Assembly: GCA_029783825.1 (NCBI GenBank)
Contig: JAREIK010003411.1
Span: forward strand, 1,151,865 to 1,215,864
Length of the DNA: 64,000 bases
Source: Sapria himalayana
Taxonomy: Eukaryota > Streptophyta > Magnoliopsida > Malpighiales > Rafflesiaceae
Reading direction: 5' to 3'
Position 1 is the stretch's first letter. Each line of letters starts with the position of its first letter. The translations under genes and the position numbers were made by a program. A model generated the notes under the pieces. That model did not search any database, was not told the DNA's origin, and saw only the letters and a program-made list of their open reading frames with translations. This document shows, one piece after another, positions 47,601 through 58,024 of the stretch.

Positions 47601-48577
47601 ATTGATAATAATTTAAAGAAGAAAGGAATTCAGCTAGTTTCTAGATGTGAATGTTGTTTAAATGAGATCGAAACATTAGATCATCTTTTTTCAGAAGGGA
47701 GAGTAGCAGCAGAAATATGGAAACGATTAGCATTAGAAATGCAGATAAAATATGAACATCTCCCACTAAAATGTAGATTTAAAAAATGGTGTAATTCAAA
47801 AGTTCCCAGGATGGCACAAAATGGATTAAAATTAATGTTCCACCAATAGTTATCTGGTGCATTTGGAAAGCTAGGAACAAAAGTAGATTCGAGGAGCATA
47901 ATATGAGAGTGGAAGATATCTGGAAAGAAATAAAAGAGGAAACAAGAAGAATTTCAGAGATATGCCCTACAAAAACTCAAGGTTCAAAGATGGATAAGGA
48001 TACTTTACATTTTTGGAAACTAAAAGAAAAACCACCAAAGCATTTTAAAAGAATTAGCATAAGATGGGAAAAACCAGCAAAAGAAATTTTTACCTTAAAT
48101 ACAGATGGTAGTTTTGATAGAGATATATGGGAAGCTGGAGGAGGAGGAGCAATTAGAAACTCGGAGGGGAAGTTAATATTAGCTTTCACAAGGAGATTAC
48201 AAGCATCGTTGGCTTTACATGCTGAGATATTAGTACTAAAAGAGGGGATAAGAATATGTAAAAATTTAGACATTAATAACGTAGATATTCAAATTGACTC
48301 AAAAATAGTTGTAAATCTAATTAAAAAACAGTCATTTATGTGGAAATATGAAAATGAGATAGAAGAAATTCTGCATGATTTAAATTCTCTAGATTTCACC
48401 ATAAAACACATCTTTAGAGAAGCTAACGCCTTGGCGGATGCATTATCTAAAGATGGTAGAAAGAGAGGAGATCAGGAGTATAAGGAAGATAACTTACCAA
48501 AAAAGTTTATTGACATTATTAAATTAGATAGCAAGGATTTCCCTTATATTAGGAAAATTAAAAATAATAGTTTTTAG
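44662..48577 (+). pseudogene. LINE F ORF2: endonuclease / reverse transcriptase / RNase H, broken
   Basis: A one-base loss near 44730 separates the YIYWNIRGIA start from a 310-codon open stretch carrying the endonuclease (IIGGDFN, RLDRVLFN, SDHNPLL). TAG at 45669, a loss near 45722 and a TAA near 45800 break the linker. The reverse transcriptase is readable (SAAGPDGWNN; GFMKNRLI; LDLSKVFDRVEW, with Ala to Val in the block), but the catalytic box is YADG (Asp to Gly at 46705-46707). Other breaks: TAG 46156, TGA 46501, TAG near 46663, a loss near 47288, TAG near 47368, and a gain near 47822. The zf-RVT RCECCLNEIETLDHLF is intact near 47645. RNase H is open (NTDGSFDRD, HAEILVL, QIDSKI, REANALADALSKDG). 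Confidence 0.85.
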
Positions 48578-49918
48578 TTACAAGGGCTATTTTGTGTTTA
48601 TTATGTGCATGCATGTTTTCTATATTATTAATAAACAAAATAAAGTTCCTACCCTCATTGTTCCATCCTGGTCCTGAGGGATATTTACTATGATGGTTGG
48701 GATACACTAAAGTACTGCCGGGTAAGTTCTCAGGCTTTAAAAAGACAATAACAGCAAGTTTTTATATTATGCACTATGATTTTTCTGTTTTACATACTTA
48801 AAAAAAAAAGAACAATAACATTGCAGGGTTAATTTTGAAGGATCAATAGATGGGGTATTTGATATTAGAGCAGAGTATATATATGCATGTAGATTTTTCT
48901 TGCAGGTAACTAAGTATTTGATTGATACAAAGCTGGACAAAAGATAGTGCATGCTGTCTTTTGGTTTATTTTTCTTATTATATGTGTATGGAGTCTGTGT
49001 ATGGAGTCTGTTTATTTGTTAAAAGTGGTCTGCTGTGTTTTTGAGGAGTCTGTGTTACTTTAAAAAAGTTGCTGGAAGTCTGTTAATTTTAGTTGGGATG
49101 TGTTAAGTATGGAGTCCATGTAAAGTATTGTAATAGTAGAGTAAATGAAGATCAAAGATTAAAAAGCATGGAGGGAGGCAGCCAAACAAGGAACTCTTAC
49201 AGCTCAAGATATGGAAAGATATAGAATTTTCTTGTAGGATACAACCAAAGCTGTTGAATTTTCTGGTTGAAATATCTAGGTATTAGTGGTAAATGGGCTA
49301 TCATGTTATACGGATATTATGCTTTTGATTTTATGCTAGCTGGAATATTTGAAGGATAAGCAGAAATTAAAAGATATGAGATGCTGATTAACAAGTACAT
49401 CTGGTAGAAGCTTGATATATGAGTCCAAAGCAGCTAAGCAGAAATTAAAAGAGGCACGAACATACATGCTGATATTCAAGGCGGGATACATTAAAAAAGC
49501 AGTAGAATTCCAACATTTTTCAAAGATTATATATTACAAGAATAATTCCAGCATGAAGTAGAATTCCACCTGAAATTAAAAAAGCTAAGTAGAATTACAG
49601 CATGAAGAATCAAAGATCATATATTACATGACATTGAAGAGTCATGGACTCTGAAAAAGTCTGCACCAATCATTGCAAGACGAATAAAGATTCATCCTTG
49701 TTATCATTAGAAAGAAGATTCAATACTCGAAACTTAAAGGAAGAATTCAAGAATCTCAAAAGCATTTCTCAATAAATGTATACACTTAGATTGATGTAAT
49801 TCTTAAAGTTTTTGTTAAATAATGGGTGTAATAGGGTTAAGGGTAGATGTTAGTTTGTAAAAATGGTATTCCTCCGCCAAAAGAGAGGGTTATAATTAAT
49901 AAATAATGCTTTAAAAAA
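48578..49918 (+). other. LINE F 3' UTR
   Basis: Hairpin (48665-48682); GTAAGT at 48722, with the nearest pyrimidine-preceded TTGCAG at 48836 (115-nt spacing, longer than in other copies). A GGAGTCTGT and GGAAGTCTGT zone lies at about 48989-49085. The 3' end block is at 49824 (GGGTGTAATAGGGTTAAGGG) with CCTCCGCCAAAAGAGAGG and AATAAA. Confidence 0.75.
48665..48682 (+). promoter_or_regulatory. 3' UTR hairpin with conserved loop (LINE F)
   Basis: A short stem ATCC/GGAT surrounds TGGTCCTGAG, 88 nt after the ORF2 stop. This is the shortest stem of the set. Confidence 0.55.
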
Positions 49919-49956
49919 GAAGAAGAAGAATAAAGAAGAAGAAGAAGAAGAAGAAT
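49919..49956. repeat. GAA microsatellite, F-G junction
   Basis: About twelve GAA units with one TAAA interruption join F to the GCGGTCTTTT start of G. Confidence 0.9.
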
Positions 49957-50077
49957 AGCGGTCTTTTTTTTTTCAAAAAACGCTCTCAACTTCTAGAGAG
50001 AGAAACAAAGCTTTCTAGAGAGAGAAAGTTCAAATTTTGGTGAAGAATAAGTGGTTTTTAAGCTGATTTTCAAGGGA
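49957..50077 (+). promoter_or_regulatory. LINE G 5' UTR
   Basis: A leader of about 121 nt with TTTTTTTTTTTCAAAAAACG, CTCTCAACTT and two TTCTAGAGAGAGAAA repeats (49991-50028). Confidence 0.7.
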
Positions 50078-51380
50078 ATGGATTACTTAGAGAATAAGAA
50101 ATCTTTCTCCTACATTCTTAAAAAGACCGCACCTACAGTTTCATCCCCTTCGGGTTTTGACGCAAAAAAACTTTGAGAATTCTTCGATTCTGTTCTCGAC
50201 AGAAGACTTGCAAAGGCTCACGGAACCTCACAAATATACTTTGGTGGGCAAATTGTCGCATGGTCGACCACAAATTGATGAAGTTCGTGCATTTTTCAAC
50301 TCTTTGAAATTGAAAACGTTGATAAAAATCGGCCTCATCGACGATAAACATTTTCTTCTTCAACTATACTGTGAAGAAGACTTCCATCGCATATGGTTGA
50401 AAGGTGCCTGGTACATAATGGGATATCCCATGAGGATATGTAAGTGGTCGCCCAACTTCTCCACAAAGGAGGAATCCTCCCTAGCTCTGGTATGGCTTCT
50501 GTTGCCCATGTTACCGATTCATTTTTTTGATAAATATGCTCTCTATCACATTGCATGCACACTGGGCTCTCCTCTTCTTCTTGATGGCGCTACTGCCACT
50601 CTCTCAAGGCCAAGTGTTGCTCGTTTTTGTGTAGCTATTGACTTGCAGAAACCATTACCTAACCGAATATGGAGGAGGCTTTTGGCAGCAAGTTGTCCCA
50701 GAAAATCTTCCAGCATATTGCACATGCTGTAGGAAAATGGGACATGATATTGAAAGATGTATTGTTCAAAAAAGAAAGGCAGATTATAATCAAAGGGTTG
50801 AGGAGAGAAGGAGGGAGGCTGGAAGAGGAAGAGAGATTGTAGAATATCAAAAAAAAACCCCTAGTTGAGCAGTCTGTAACACAGTATAATGAGCATGAAG
50901 AGATAAAATTGATTAAGCACAAGGAAAATAATGAAGTAGAACAGAATCTAATGGAAATCAATAGGACAGAAATGTTTAAAAAAATAGCAGATTTGAATAG
51001 GAGAACAAGATTACAAATAAAAAACAAACAACAACAGAATAAAAGATGGGCAGTATGCATATAAGATTTTTCGGAGGAGGAGATTGAAGTGAGAAGTGCC
51101 ACTTCTCTCTATATGAATGAGGATGAAAATGGGCAAATTGTTGAACTCACTAAGGATGATATAAATATAGAAAAGCTTAAACAGAATATGGGAAACAAAG
51201 AATGGGCAATTGAGGAACTTAAAATAATGTCAATTCAATTGGGTAGGGATTGGAAAGTAGAGAAAGGAGGTGATTTAAGTTCACTAAAAAAACCTAGAAA
51301 CATGAAAAAAAAACTTAAATAAAACATATGACACAAAATGCATTACTAGAGCGCAAGCAAAATCGGCAAATAATGTTTAA
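50078..51380 (+). pseudogene. LINE G ORF1, broken
   Basis: It starts MDYLENKKSFSYILK. A one-base gain in an A7 run near 50164-50170 shifts the frame; the DUF4283-type core is then open to about 50690 (LTEPHKYTLVGKLSHGRPQI; WLKGAWYIMGYPMRIC). About 20 bp encoding the IG...GG segment before the knuckle are deleted near 50670. The knuckle YCTCCRKMGHDIERC (about 50716-50760) is intact in the next frame. An A-run change near 50855, GAA-to-TAA near 51062 and an A9 run near 51307 break the C-terminal region. The stop overlaps ORF2 at 51373-51380. Confidence 0.85.
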
Positions 51381-54300
51381 TTATATTTATTGGAATATTA
51401 GGGGAGTTGCAAATCTCCCCTCAAGAAATAGATTAAAAAAATTGATTTATACTTATAAGATCAATCTTATAATGTTATCGGAACCTATGGTTGATGGAGC
51501 TCAAATAGATGTATATAAAAAGATTTTAAATTTTGAAAATGGCTTTGTGAATAAAAATGGTAAATTTTGGGTATTATGAAAAAATATGTTAAATATAAAA
51601 ATCTTAAAACAAACTGATCAATATATAAACTTTTGTCTAAATCAAGAGGAAAATGAAATAATTACAGTTATCTATGCTAAAAACAAAAGAGAAGATATGA
51701 AAGTATTATGGGAGGAAATGGAGAAAATGGCTTTAGAAAATAAACCATGGATTATTGGTGATGATTTTAATATTGTTAGAAGTTTTAAAGAAAAAAAGGG
51801 GGGCAGATCTCCTAACAAGAGTGTTGTTTCTCAATTTAATGATATTATAAATAAAACCAACCTAATGGAGGCTAATTTTTTAGGCTCTCAATTTACTTGG
51901 TGTAATAACTGGAAAAATAAGGGCACTATATGGGCTAGATTAGATAGAGTGCTATATAATTATAAATGGTTAGAACAATTTGGCTCTATTAAATTGAAAC
52001 ATCTAAATAGGACATGTTCTGATCATAGTCCACTATTGATCTCTTTTAAAAATTTAGCTTTTTCAAGAAGATCCTTTAGATTTCAAAATGCTTGGTGTTT
52101 GCATCATGATTTTTTAAATATAGTAAAGGAATCATGGAAAATATAATTTCTTGGAAATCCTGTTCAAATCTTAAATAATAAGTTAAAAAGATTAAAAGAG
52201 GTACTAAAAAAATGGAATAAGGTAGAATTTGGGAATATAAATAAAAATATAAAGCTAGCAGAGGATTTAGTCTTAGAAAAAGAGCTGCAGTATGAAAATA
52301 ATCAAAGTGCAAATGCAAGAAGTGCATTAAATAAAGCACACGCTGAATTAAAACTGAAACTATTAATGGAAGAAGTTTTTTGGAAACAAAAAGCTAAAAT
52401 AAAATGGCTTAAAGAGAGAGATAAAAACACAAAATTTTTTCAAAGAATAACTAAAGTTAAAAATCTGAAACATAGAATCATGGGTATAAAAAATGATAAA
52501 GATGTATGGGTGGACAAAGAGATAGATATACAATGATATTTTAATAAGCTTTTTGAAAACCAATTATATGGTAAAAGTTTTCTTAAAGGAAATACACTCA
52601 TACATAATATAGAAAATAAAATTAATTTAGAAGATAATAATATGTTAATAAAATTTCCAGAAGAAGAAGAAATTAAAATAGCTTTTCTTAGCATGAATAA
52701 GGACAGTGCAGTGGGCCCGGATGGATGGAATAACTGTTTTTATCAAAAATGCTGGCACATAATAAAAGAAGATTTAATAAAAGTAGTAATTAGTATTTTT
52801 TGTGGGGCTGAAATAGGGAAAAAATGGGGTAGCTTTCACATAGCCCTCATTCCAAAAATGGAAAATCCACAAAAAGGTGAGGACTTTAGACCAATTAGTC
52901 TTTGTAATTCTATATATAAAATATTAGCCAAAATATTACAAAGTAGATTGACTAAGTGCCTAACAAAAGTTATTTCAAAAGAGCAAACAGGTTTCATGCA
53001 AAATAGATTAATAATGGAAAATGTATGCTTGGCAAAAGAGATGAGCAAAGAAATAGGTTCTAAAACAAGGGGAAATAATGTAATTATAAAATTAGATTTA
53101 TCTAAAGCATTTGATAGAGTGGAATGAAATATTCTGTGCTTTGTTATGCGGAAGATGGGGTTCTCTGAAACCTGGATAGACTTGATATACAGATGTATAT
53201 CGAATACATGTGTGAGAGTTATCATATATGGGAAATTAGGAGAAGAAATGAAACCGGTTAGAGGGTTAAGACAAGGAGATCCACTATCTCCCTCACTCTT
53301 TAATATTTATCTAGAATTATTATTAGTTAACCTCAAGGATAAAATGCTCAAAGGTAAAATAGGCACATTTAGACAGCCAAAAAACATCCCCCTGGTGAGT
53401 TGTTTAGCATATGCGGATGATGTTATGATCTTCACCAATGGAAGTAGCAAATCGTTAAACAGTCTGATGGATTTATTAAAATGTATGGAAAAAGAAACAG
53501 GGCAAAAATTAAATAAGAATAAGTGCCAATATAAGCTTTCTTTCAAAGCACCCACTGAGTTGATTCACAATATCAAAAACATCACAGGTTTCTCGTATAA
53601 AAAAGGAGAAATTATGTATTTGGGTTGTCCTATCTATGAAGGTAAGTTAAAAACTGAATACTTTGAATTTTTAATAAACAAATTAAAAAAGAAAATATCA
53701 GGCTGGAAGGAAGAATATTTAAATATAGGGGGAAGAATAACATTAATAAAACATGTCTTAGAAAGCTCTCTAATGCATAATATCATGATTATTCAACCAC
53801 CGGGTAATTTTATCAAAAAGATAGAAATGGAATTTGCCAACTTCTTATTGGGTAAAAAAGAGGGTAAATATAAATTACACTGGAAAAAATGGAGGGATAT
53901 GTGTTTCCATGTTCAAGAAGCAGGCTTAGGCTTTGTTAATTTAAATAATTTAGCTAAAGCATGGGCAAGTAAAAGATGGTGGAGGTTGAAGGAAAATGAA
54001 AGTTTATGGTCTGAATTTATGCGGACAAAATATTGTGTTAATAATGATATCAATAAAGTAAGAAATACAAGGAAGAATGCACAAGTCTGGACACAAATGC
54101 TTAGGCAAAGAGATTTAATTGATAAATATTCAAAGTATACCAAAAAGGGATGGAGATGGAAATTAACCTCAGAAGGATCATTTTCTCTTAAGTCGGTTAA
54201 AAATTTGATTAGAAAAAAACAAGATGAACAAATACTATTTAAATGGATATGGAATAATGACAATCCACAAAAAATTAAAACATTTATGTGAAAAGTCTTA

Positions 54301-55298
54301 TCTAACATTATACCTACTGACAATAACTTAAAAAAGAAGGAAATTAGATTTGTATCCAGATGTGATTGCTGTAGAGAAGAGATGGAAACCTTGGATCATC
54401 TCTTCTCACATGGCAAGGTAGCAGCAGAGATCTAGAATAGAATAGGATCTGAATTGTTTATAAAATATGAACGTCTTTCTCTAGAATGCAGATTACATAA
54501 ATGGATTAAATTGAAGGTTACAAACTCAGTACAGAAATGGATTAAATATAATATCCCGTTAATATCAATTTGGTGCATCTGGAAGGCCAGAAATAAAAGT
54601 AGATTTGAAGGGAAAGATATGTCAGTAGAAAATATATGGAAAGATATTAAGGAGGAAACAAATAGAATCTCTGAATTAGCTCCGCTGAATACAAAAGAGA
54701 AGAGATATTGGAAGTTTAAAATAATAGATAATGACACGCTAAAATTTTGGAATTTGAAAACTCAACAGCAAAAACAAATTAAAATAATTAAAATAAAATG
54801 GGAAACCCCCTCGAAAGAAAGAGTGGTCTTAAACATGGATGGAAGCTTTAATAGAGATATTGGAGCAGTAGGGGGAGGTGGGGCAATAAGAAACTCTAAA
54901 GGAAGGCTAATATTAGCTTTCACTAGGAAATTTCAAGCATCCTCGGCACTACAGGCAGAAATCAATTAAGAGAGGGATTAAGAATATGTATAGAGAAATG
55001 CATAAAAAAGTTAGATATTCAACTAGATTCAATAATAGTAGTAAATCTAATTAATAAAAATACAATAATGTGGAAATATGAGGATGAAATAGAAGAAATA
55101 CTGAAAGATATAAACAAATTAGATTTTACTATTAAGCATATTTACAGAGAGACTAATGTACTAGCGGATAAGCTTTCAAAGGAAGGAAAAAATAAAGGAG
55201 ATCAAGATTATAATGAGGAAAATTTACCGGAAATATATAGAGGAATCATAAAGTTAGATGGTGAGGAATTCCCTTATATTAGGAAAGTTAAAGAATAA
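51373..55298 (+). pseudogene. LINE G ORF2: endonuclease / reverse transcriptase / RNase H, broken
   Basis: The endonuclease reads YIYWNIRGVA and LSEPMVD, TGG-to-TGA at 51577, then IIGDDFNIV (second Gly to Asp), RLDRVLYN and SDHSPLL. TAA at 52144 and a TGA near 52537 interrupt the linker. The reverse transcriptase is open at 52642-53124 (RPISLCNSIYKILAK, IIKLDLSKAFDRVEW), stops at TGG-to-TGA 53125, and is open again at 53146-54288 (GLRQGDPLSPSLFNIYLELL, YADDVMIF). TGA 54289 and a TAG near 54432 flank the zf-RVT RCDCCREEMETLDHLF. RNase H begins NMDGSFNRD (Thr to Met before the first catalytic Asp). A short deletion near 54961 removes the codons after QAEI and stops the frame. The C-end is open (REANVLADKL-like: RETNVLADKLSKEG). 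Confidence 0.85.
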
Positions 55299-56549
55299 GC
55301 TCTTTGTTAATTTTGAATCTGCATATTCTGTTTGTCCATGCATGTAACATTTTTTAGATCACCTTGGTCCTGTGGGGTGTATCAAAAAACAGATTATGGT
55401 AAGACTTAATTTTTTTCTGCGTTTTCGGTATTTTACTAGTTTTTTTTCAGGTTTTTTTTCTGGTTTTTTCTAGTTTTTCTCTTGTTTTTTCTGGGTTTTC
55501 TCTTGTTTTTCTCTCTTTTTTCTAACATTCCTAACAGGAGTATGACTAATATAAGACTGTGGACAGCTCAGTGAAGGAAGGGGAGCTGAATAGGGGTAGT
55601 ATATTTTATGAATATTCTATTGTAACATCTTTTTTGCAGGTAGTTTCAGCATGGATTGATTAAGCAGAAATCTGCAACTTCATAGCTGATATCTTTTTCA
55701 GGGTCTGGTGTCTGTTTCTCTTTTTAGAAGAGTCTGTGTTAATTTTAATTTAATTAGAGGTAGGATTCGGAAGTCTGTGTTATTTTTAAGTATAGCAGTC
55801 ATGGGATATAATGTTTAGTTTAATAAGGCCATGTATAAGGGAGGATATCAAAGTCTGAACTCAAGACAAAGATTCATCAAGGAAGGACAAAGGTAAGTAA
55901 GCTCTTTCAAAAAATAGAGACTTTTTGGTTCATTTCAGATTAGAAGCTTTAAAAGTTAAAGCAAAGTTAAAGAGTTAAAGTAAAGTGTAGCAATGGGAAC
56001 ATACATCAAAGAAGGATATATTGGGGGAAATTTAAAGAAAGGATGAGGCAGAAATATTGTGAATGATTGTCTATGCAAGTAGACACGGCAGGGGAGGAAG
56101 GACACTGATTATTGGGCGGTAAAGCAGCACTTGTGAAGTCTATTTGGAGCATCAAAAATGTCACAAACATTCAACAAATTGACAGCAAAGATACACTCGA
56201 GATACTTTAAATATGTACCAAGGAATGGCTAAAGAATTTTATCAAAAAGGCAAAGGGAAGGCAATATAAAGAGGTCTACATGAAGAGGAAAGTAAAGGCA
56301 AGAATACATATTAAAGAATGTTATCCATAGCATAAACATTGCTCAATCAAAGAATTTAAACATAGCTCTTAGATAGACGAAATTAAAAATTATTTGAGCT
56401 TTCAAATATTGTATCATATGTTTTTATTGATAGAGACATATAGGTGGCTAGATGGGTGTAAAGGGCTTTGGGTAGCAAGTAAGTAGGTTGTAAAAAAAGT
56501 ATTCCTCCGCCAAAAGAGAGGGTTAATTTATAATAAAACAAAATTTTAA
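55299..56549 (+). other. LINE G 3' UTR
   Basis: Hairpin (55357-55383); GTAAG to TTTTTTTCAG pair at 52-nt spacing (55399-55450); then a T-rich block repeating TTTTTTCTGG and TTTTTTCTAG (about 55440-55525). TCTGT words lie at about 55704-55775. A second GTAAGT to TTCATTTCAG pair is at 55893-55938. The 3' end block is at 56454 with CCTCCGCCAAAAGAGAGG and AATAAA. Confidence 0.75.
55357..55383 (+). promoter_or_regulatory. 3' UTR hairpin with conserved loop (LINE G)
   Basis: CACC pairs with GGTG, extended by GAT/ATC across one bulged T, around a loop containing TGGTCCTGTG. It lies 59 nt after the ORF2 stop. Confidence 0.55.
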
Positions 56550-56551
56550 AA

Positions 56552-56574
56552 AGAAGAAGAAAAAAAAGAAGACG
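56552..56574. repeat. A-rich GAA microsatellite, G-H junction
   Basis: A short run (GAAGAAGA, A8, GAAGA) separates the tail of G from the slightly shortened 5' end of H. Confidence 0.8.
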
Positions 56575-56673
56575 AGAAACTGAACTTTCTAGAGAGAGAA
56601 ACAGAACTTTCTAGAGAGAGAAACTGCAAATTTTGAAGAGGAAGAAGCTGTTTTCAAGAGCATTTTGATGGAA
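56575..56673 (+). promoter_or_regulatory. LINE H 5' UTR (slightly shortened)
   Basis: A leader of about 99 nt with two TTTCTAGAGAGAGAAACA repeats (56586-56622) lying almost at the junction. The T-rich block seen in the other copies is missing. Confidence 0.7.
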
Positions 56674-58024
56674 ATGGATTACTTAAATTATAAGAAATCC
56701 TTTTCCAATATTATTAATAATAACACGCGCCTCCTTTCGTCTTCTTCGGAAATTCATGCGAAAAATCACGAAGAACCTTCGGTTCTGTTTTCAATCGAGG
56801 ACCTCCAAAAGCTTACCGAGCCTCATAAACATACTATTGTTGGTAAGTTCTCACATGGAAGACCTCGGATTGATGACATTCGAGCTTTCTTTGAATCACT
56901 GAAGCTCAAGGCGTTGATTAAAATTGGCCTCATCGATGAGAAGCATGTGTTGCTGCAACTATATATGGAAGAGGATTTTCATCGCATTTGGCTCAAGGGC
57001 GTCTGGTATATCATGGGTTATCCCATGCGAACATTCAAATGGACACTGAAATTCACCACGAAGGAAGAATCTGCCATGGCCCCGGTATGGTTTTTACTTC
57101 CTATGCTACCGATACATCTCTTTGATAAATATGCTTTGTACCATATTGCAAGTGTTCTTGGTTCTCCTTTTCTTCTCAATGGTGCAACAGCCACACTCTC
57201 AAGACCTAGTGTGGTTCGTATCTGTGTGGAAACATACCTGTAGAAGCCCCCTCCAAATCGTATATGGATAGGAGATATGGAAGGGGGAGGCTTCTGGCAA
57301 CAAGTGATTCTAGAACACCTTCCAGCCTATTGCTCTTGCTGTAAGAAGATGGGGCATGATATAGTGAGCTGCATAGTTAACAAAAGAAGAACAGATGGTA
57401 TGCAAAGGGAGGAAGAAAAGAAAATGGAGGCAGTGAAGGGTAGGGAGATAGTTCAATATCGAAAAAAGACCCAAACCATGCAGCCTGTCCATACAGAAAC
57501 TAATACAGAGTTACAGAATAGGGAAGTAGAAGAAGTAAAGCTTATAGAATATAAAAAATCGAGTGAAGAAGAGGATAGAACAGCTGAGAATACAGAAAAC
57601 ATAAGGAGGAGAGAGATGTTTAAAAAAATAGCAGAATTAAACAAAAGAATGAGGTTACAAACGAAAAACAAAAGTAATAAAAACAAAGGATGGGCAGTAG
57701 CTATAGAAGATTTTTCGGAAGAGGAACTAGAAGTGAAAAGCTCTATAATCCTTGATTAGAAAGAAGTTGAAGATGAGCAGAAAGTGAAGTACACTAAAGA
57801 TGACATAAATATAGAAAAATTTAAACAAAATATGGGAAATAGAGAATGGGCAATAGAAGAAATGAAAATAATGACTATTCAATTGGGAAGAGAATGGAAA
57901 AGTGAGAGAGGAGGGGATTTTAGTTCACTTAAAAAACCAAGAAACATGAAAAAAATATTTAAATAAAACATATGAAACTAAATGCACGACTAGAGCGCAG
58001 GCAAAATCAGCAAATAATGTATAA
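56674..58024 (+). pseudogene. LINE H ORF1, two nonsense codons and one frameshift
   Basis: It starts MDYLNYKKSFSNII. The DUF4283-type domain is open (LTEPHKHTIVGKFSHGRPRI; WLKGVWYIMGYPMRTF) until CAG-to-TAG at 57241. The knuckle YCSCCKKMGHDIVSC (about 57328-57372) and the charged linker (LNKRMRLQTKNKSNKNKG) are open to TAG at 57757. The conserved tail MGNREWAIEEMKIM follows, then an extra A near 57950 shifts the frame. The stop overlaps the ORF2 start at 58017-58024. Two in-frame ATGs lie just upstream (56665, 56668); 56674 is chosen because it is the one conserved in the other copies. Confidence 0.87.

Larger units (their letters stand above)
43211..49918 (+). mobile_element. LINE F: full-length L1-type retrotransposon
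   Basis: F is about 6.7 kb. The RNase H region at its 3' coding end is open, but ORF1 and the reverse transcriptase are broken, and one catalytic aspartate of the YADD box is changed to glycine. Confidence 0.9.
49957..56549 (+). mobile_element. LINE G: full-length L1-type retrotransposon
   Basis: About 6.6 kb. Its reverse transcriptase is comparatively well kept (one internal TGA between two long open stretches), but the endonuclease, linker and RNase H are broken. Its 3' UTR contains a T-rich low-complexity block. Confidence 0.9.
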
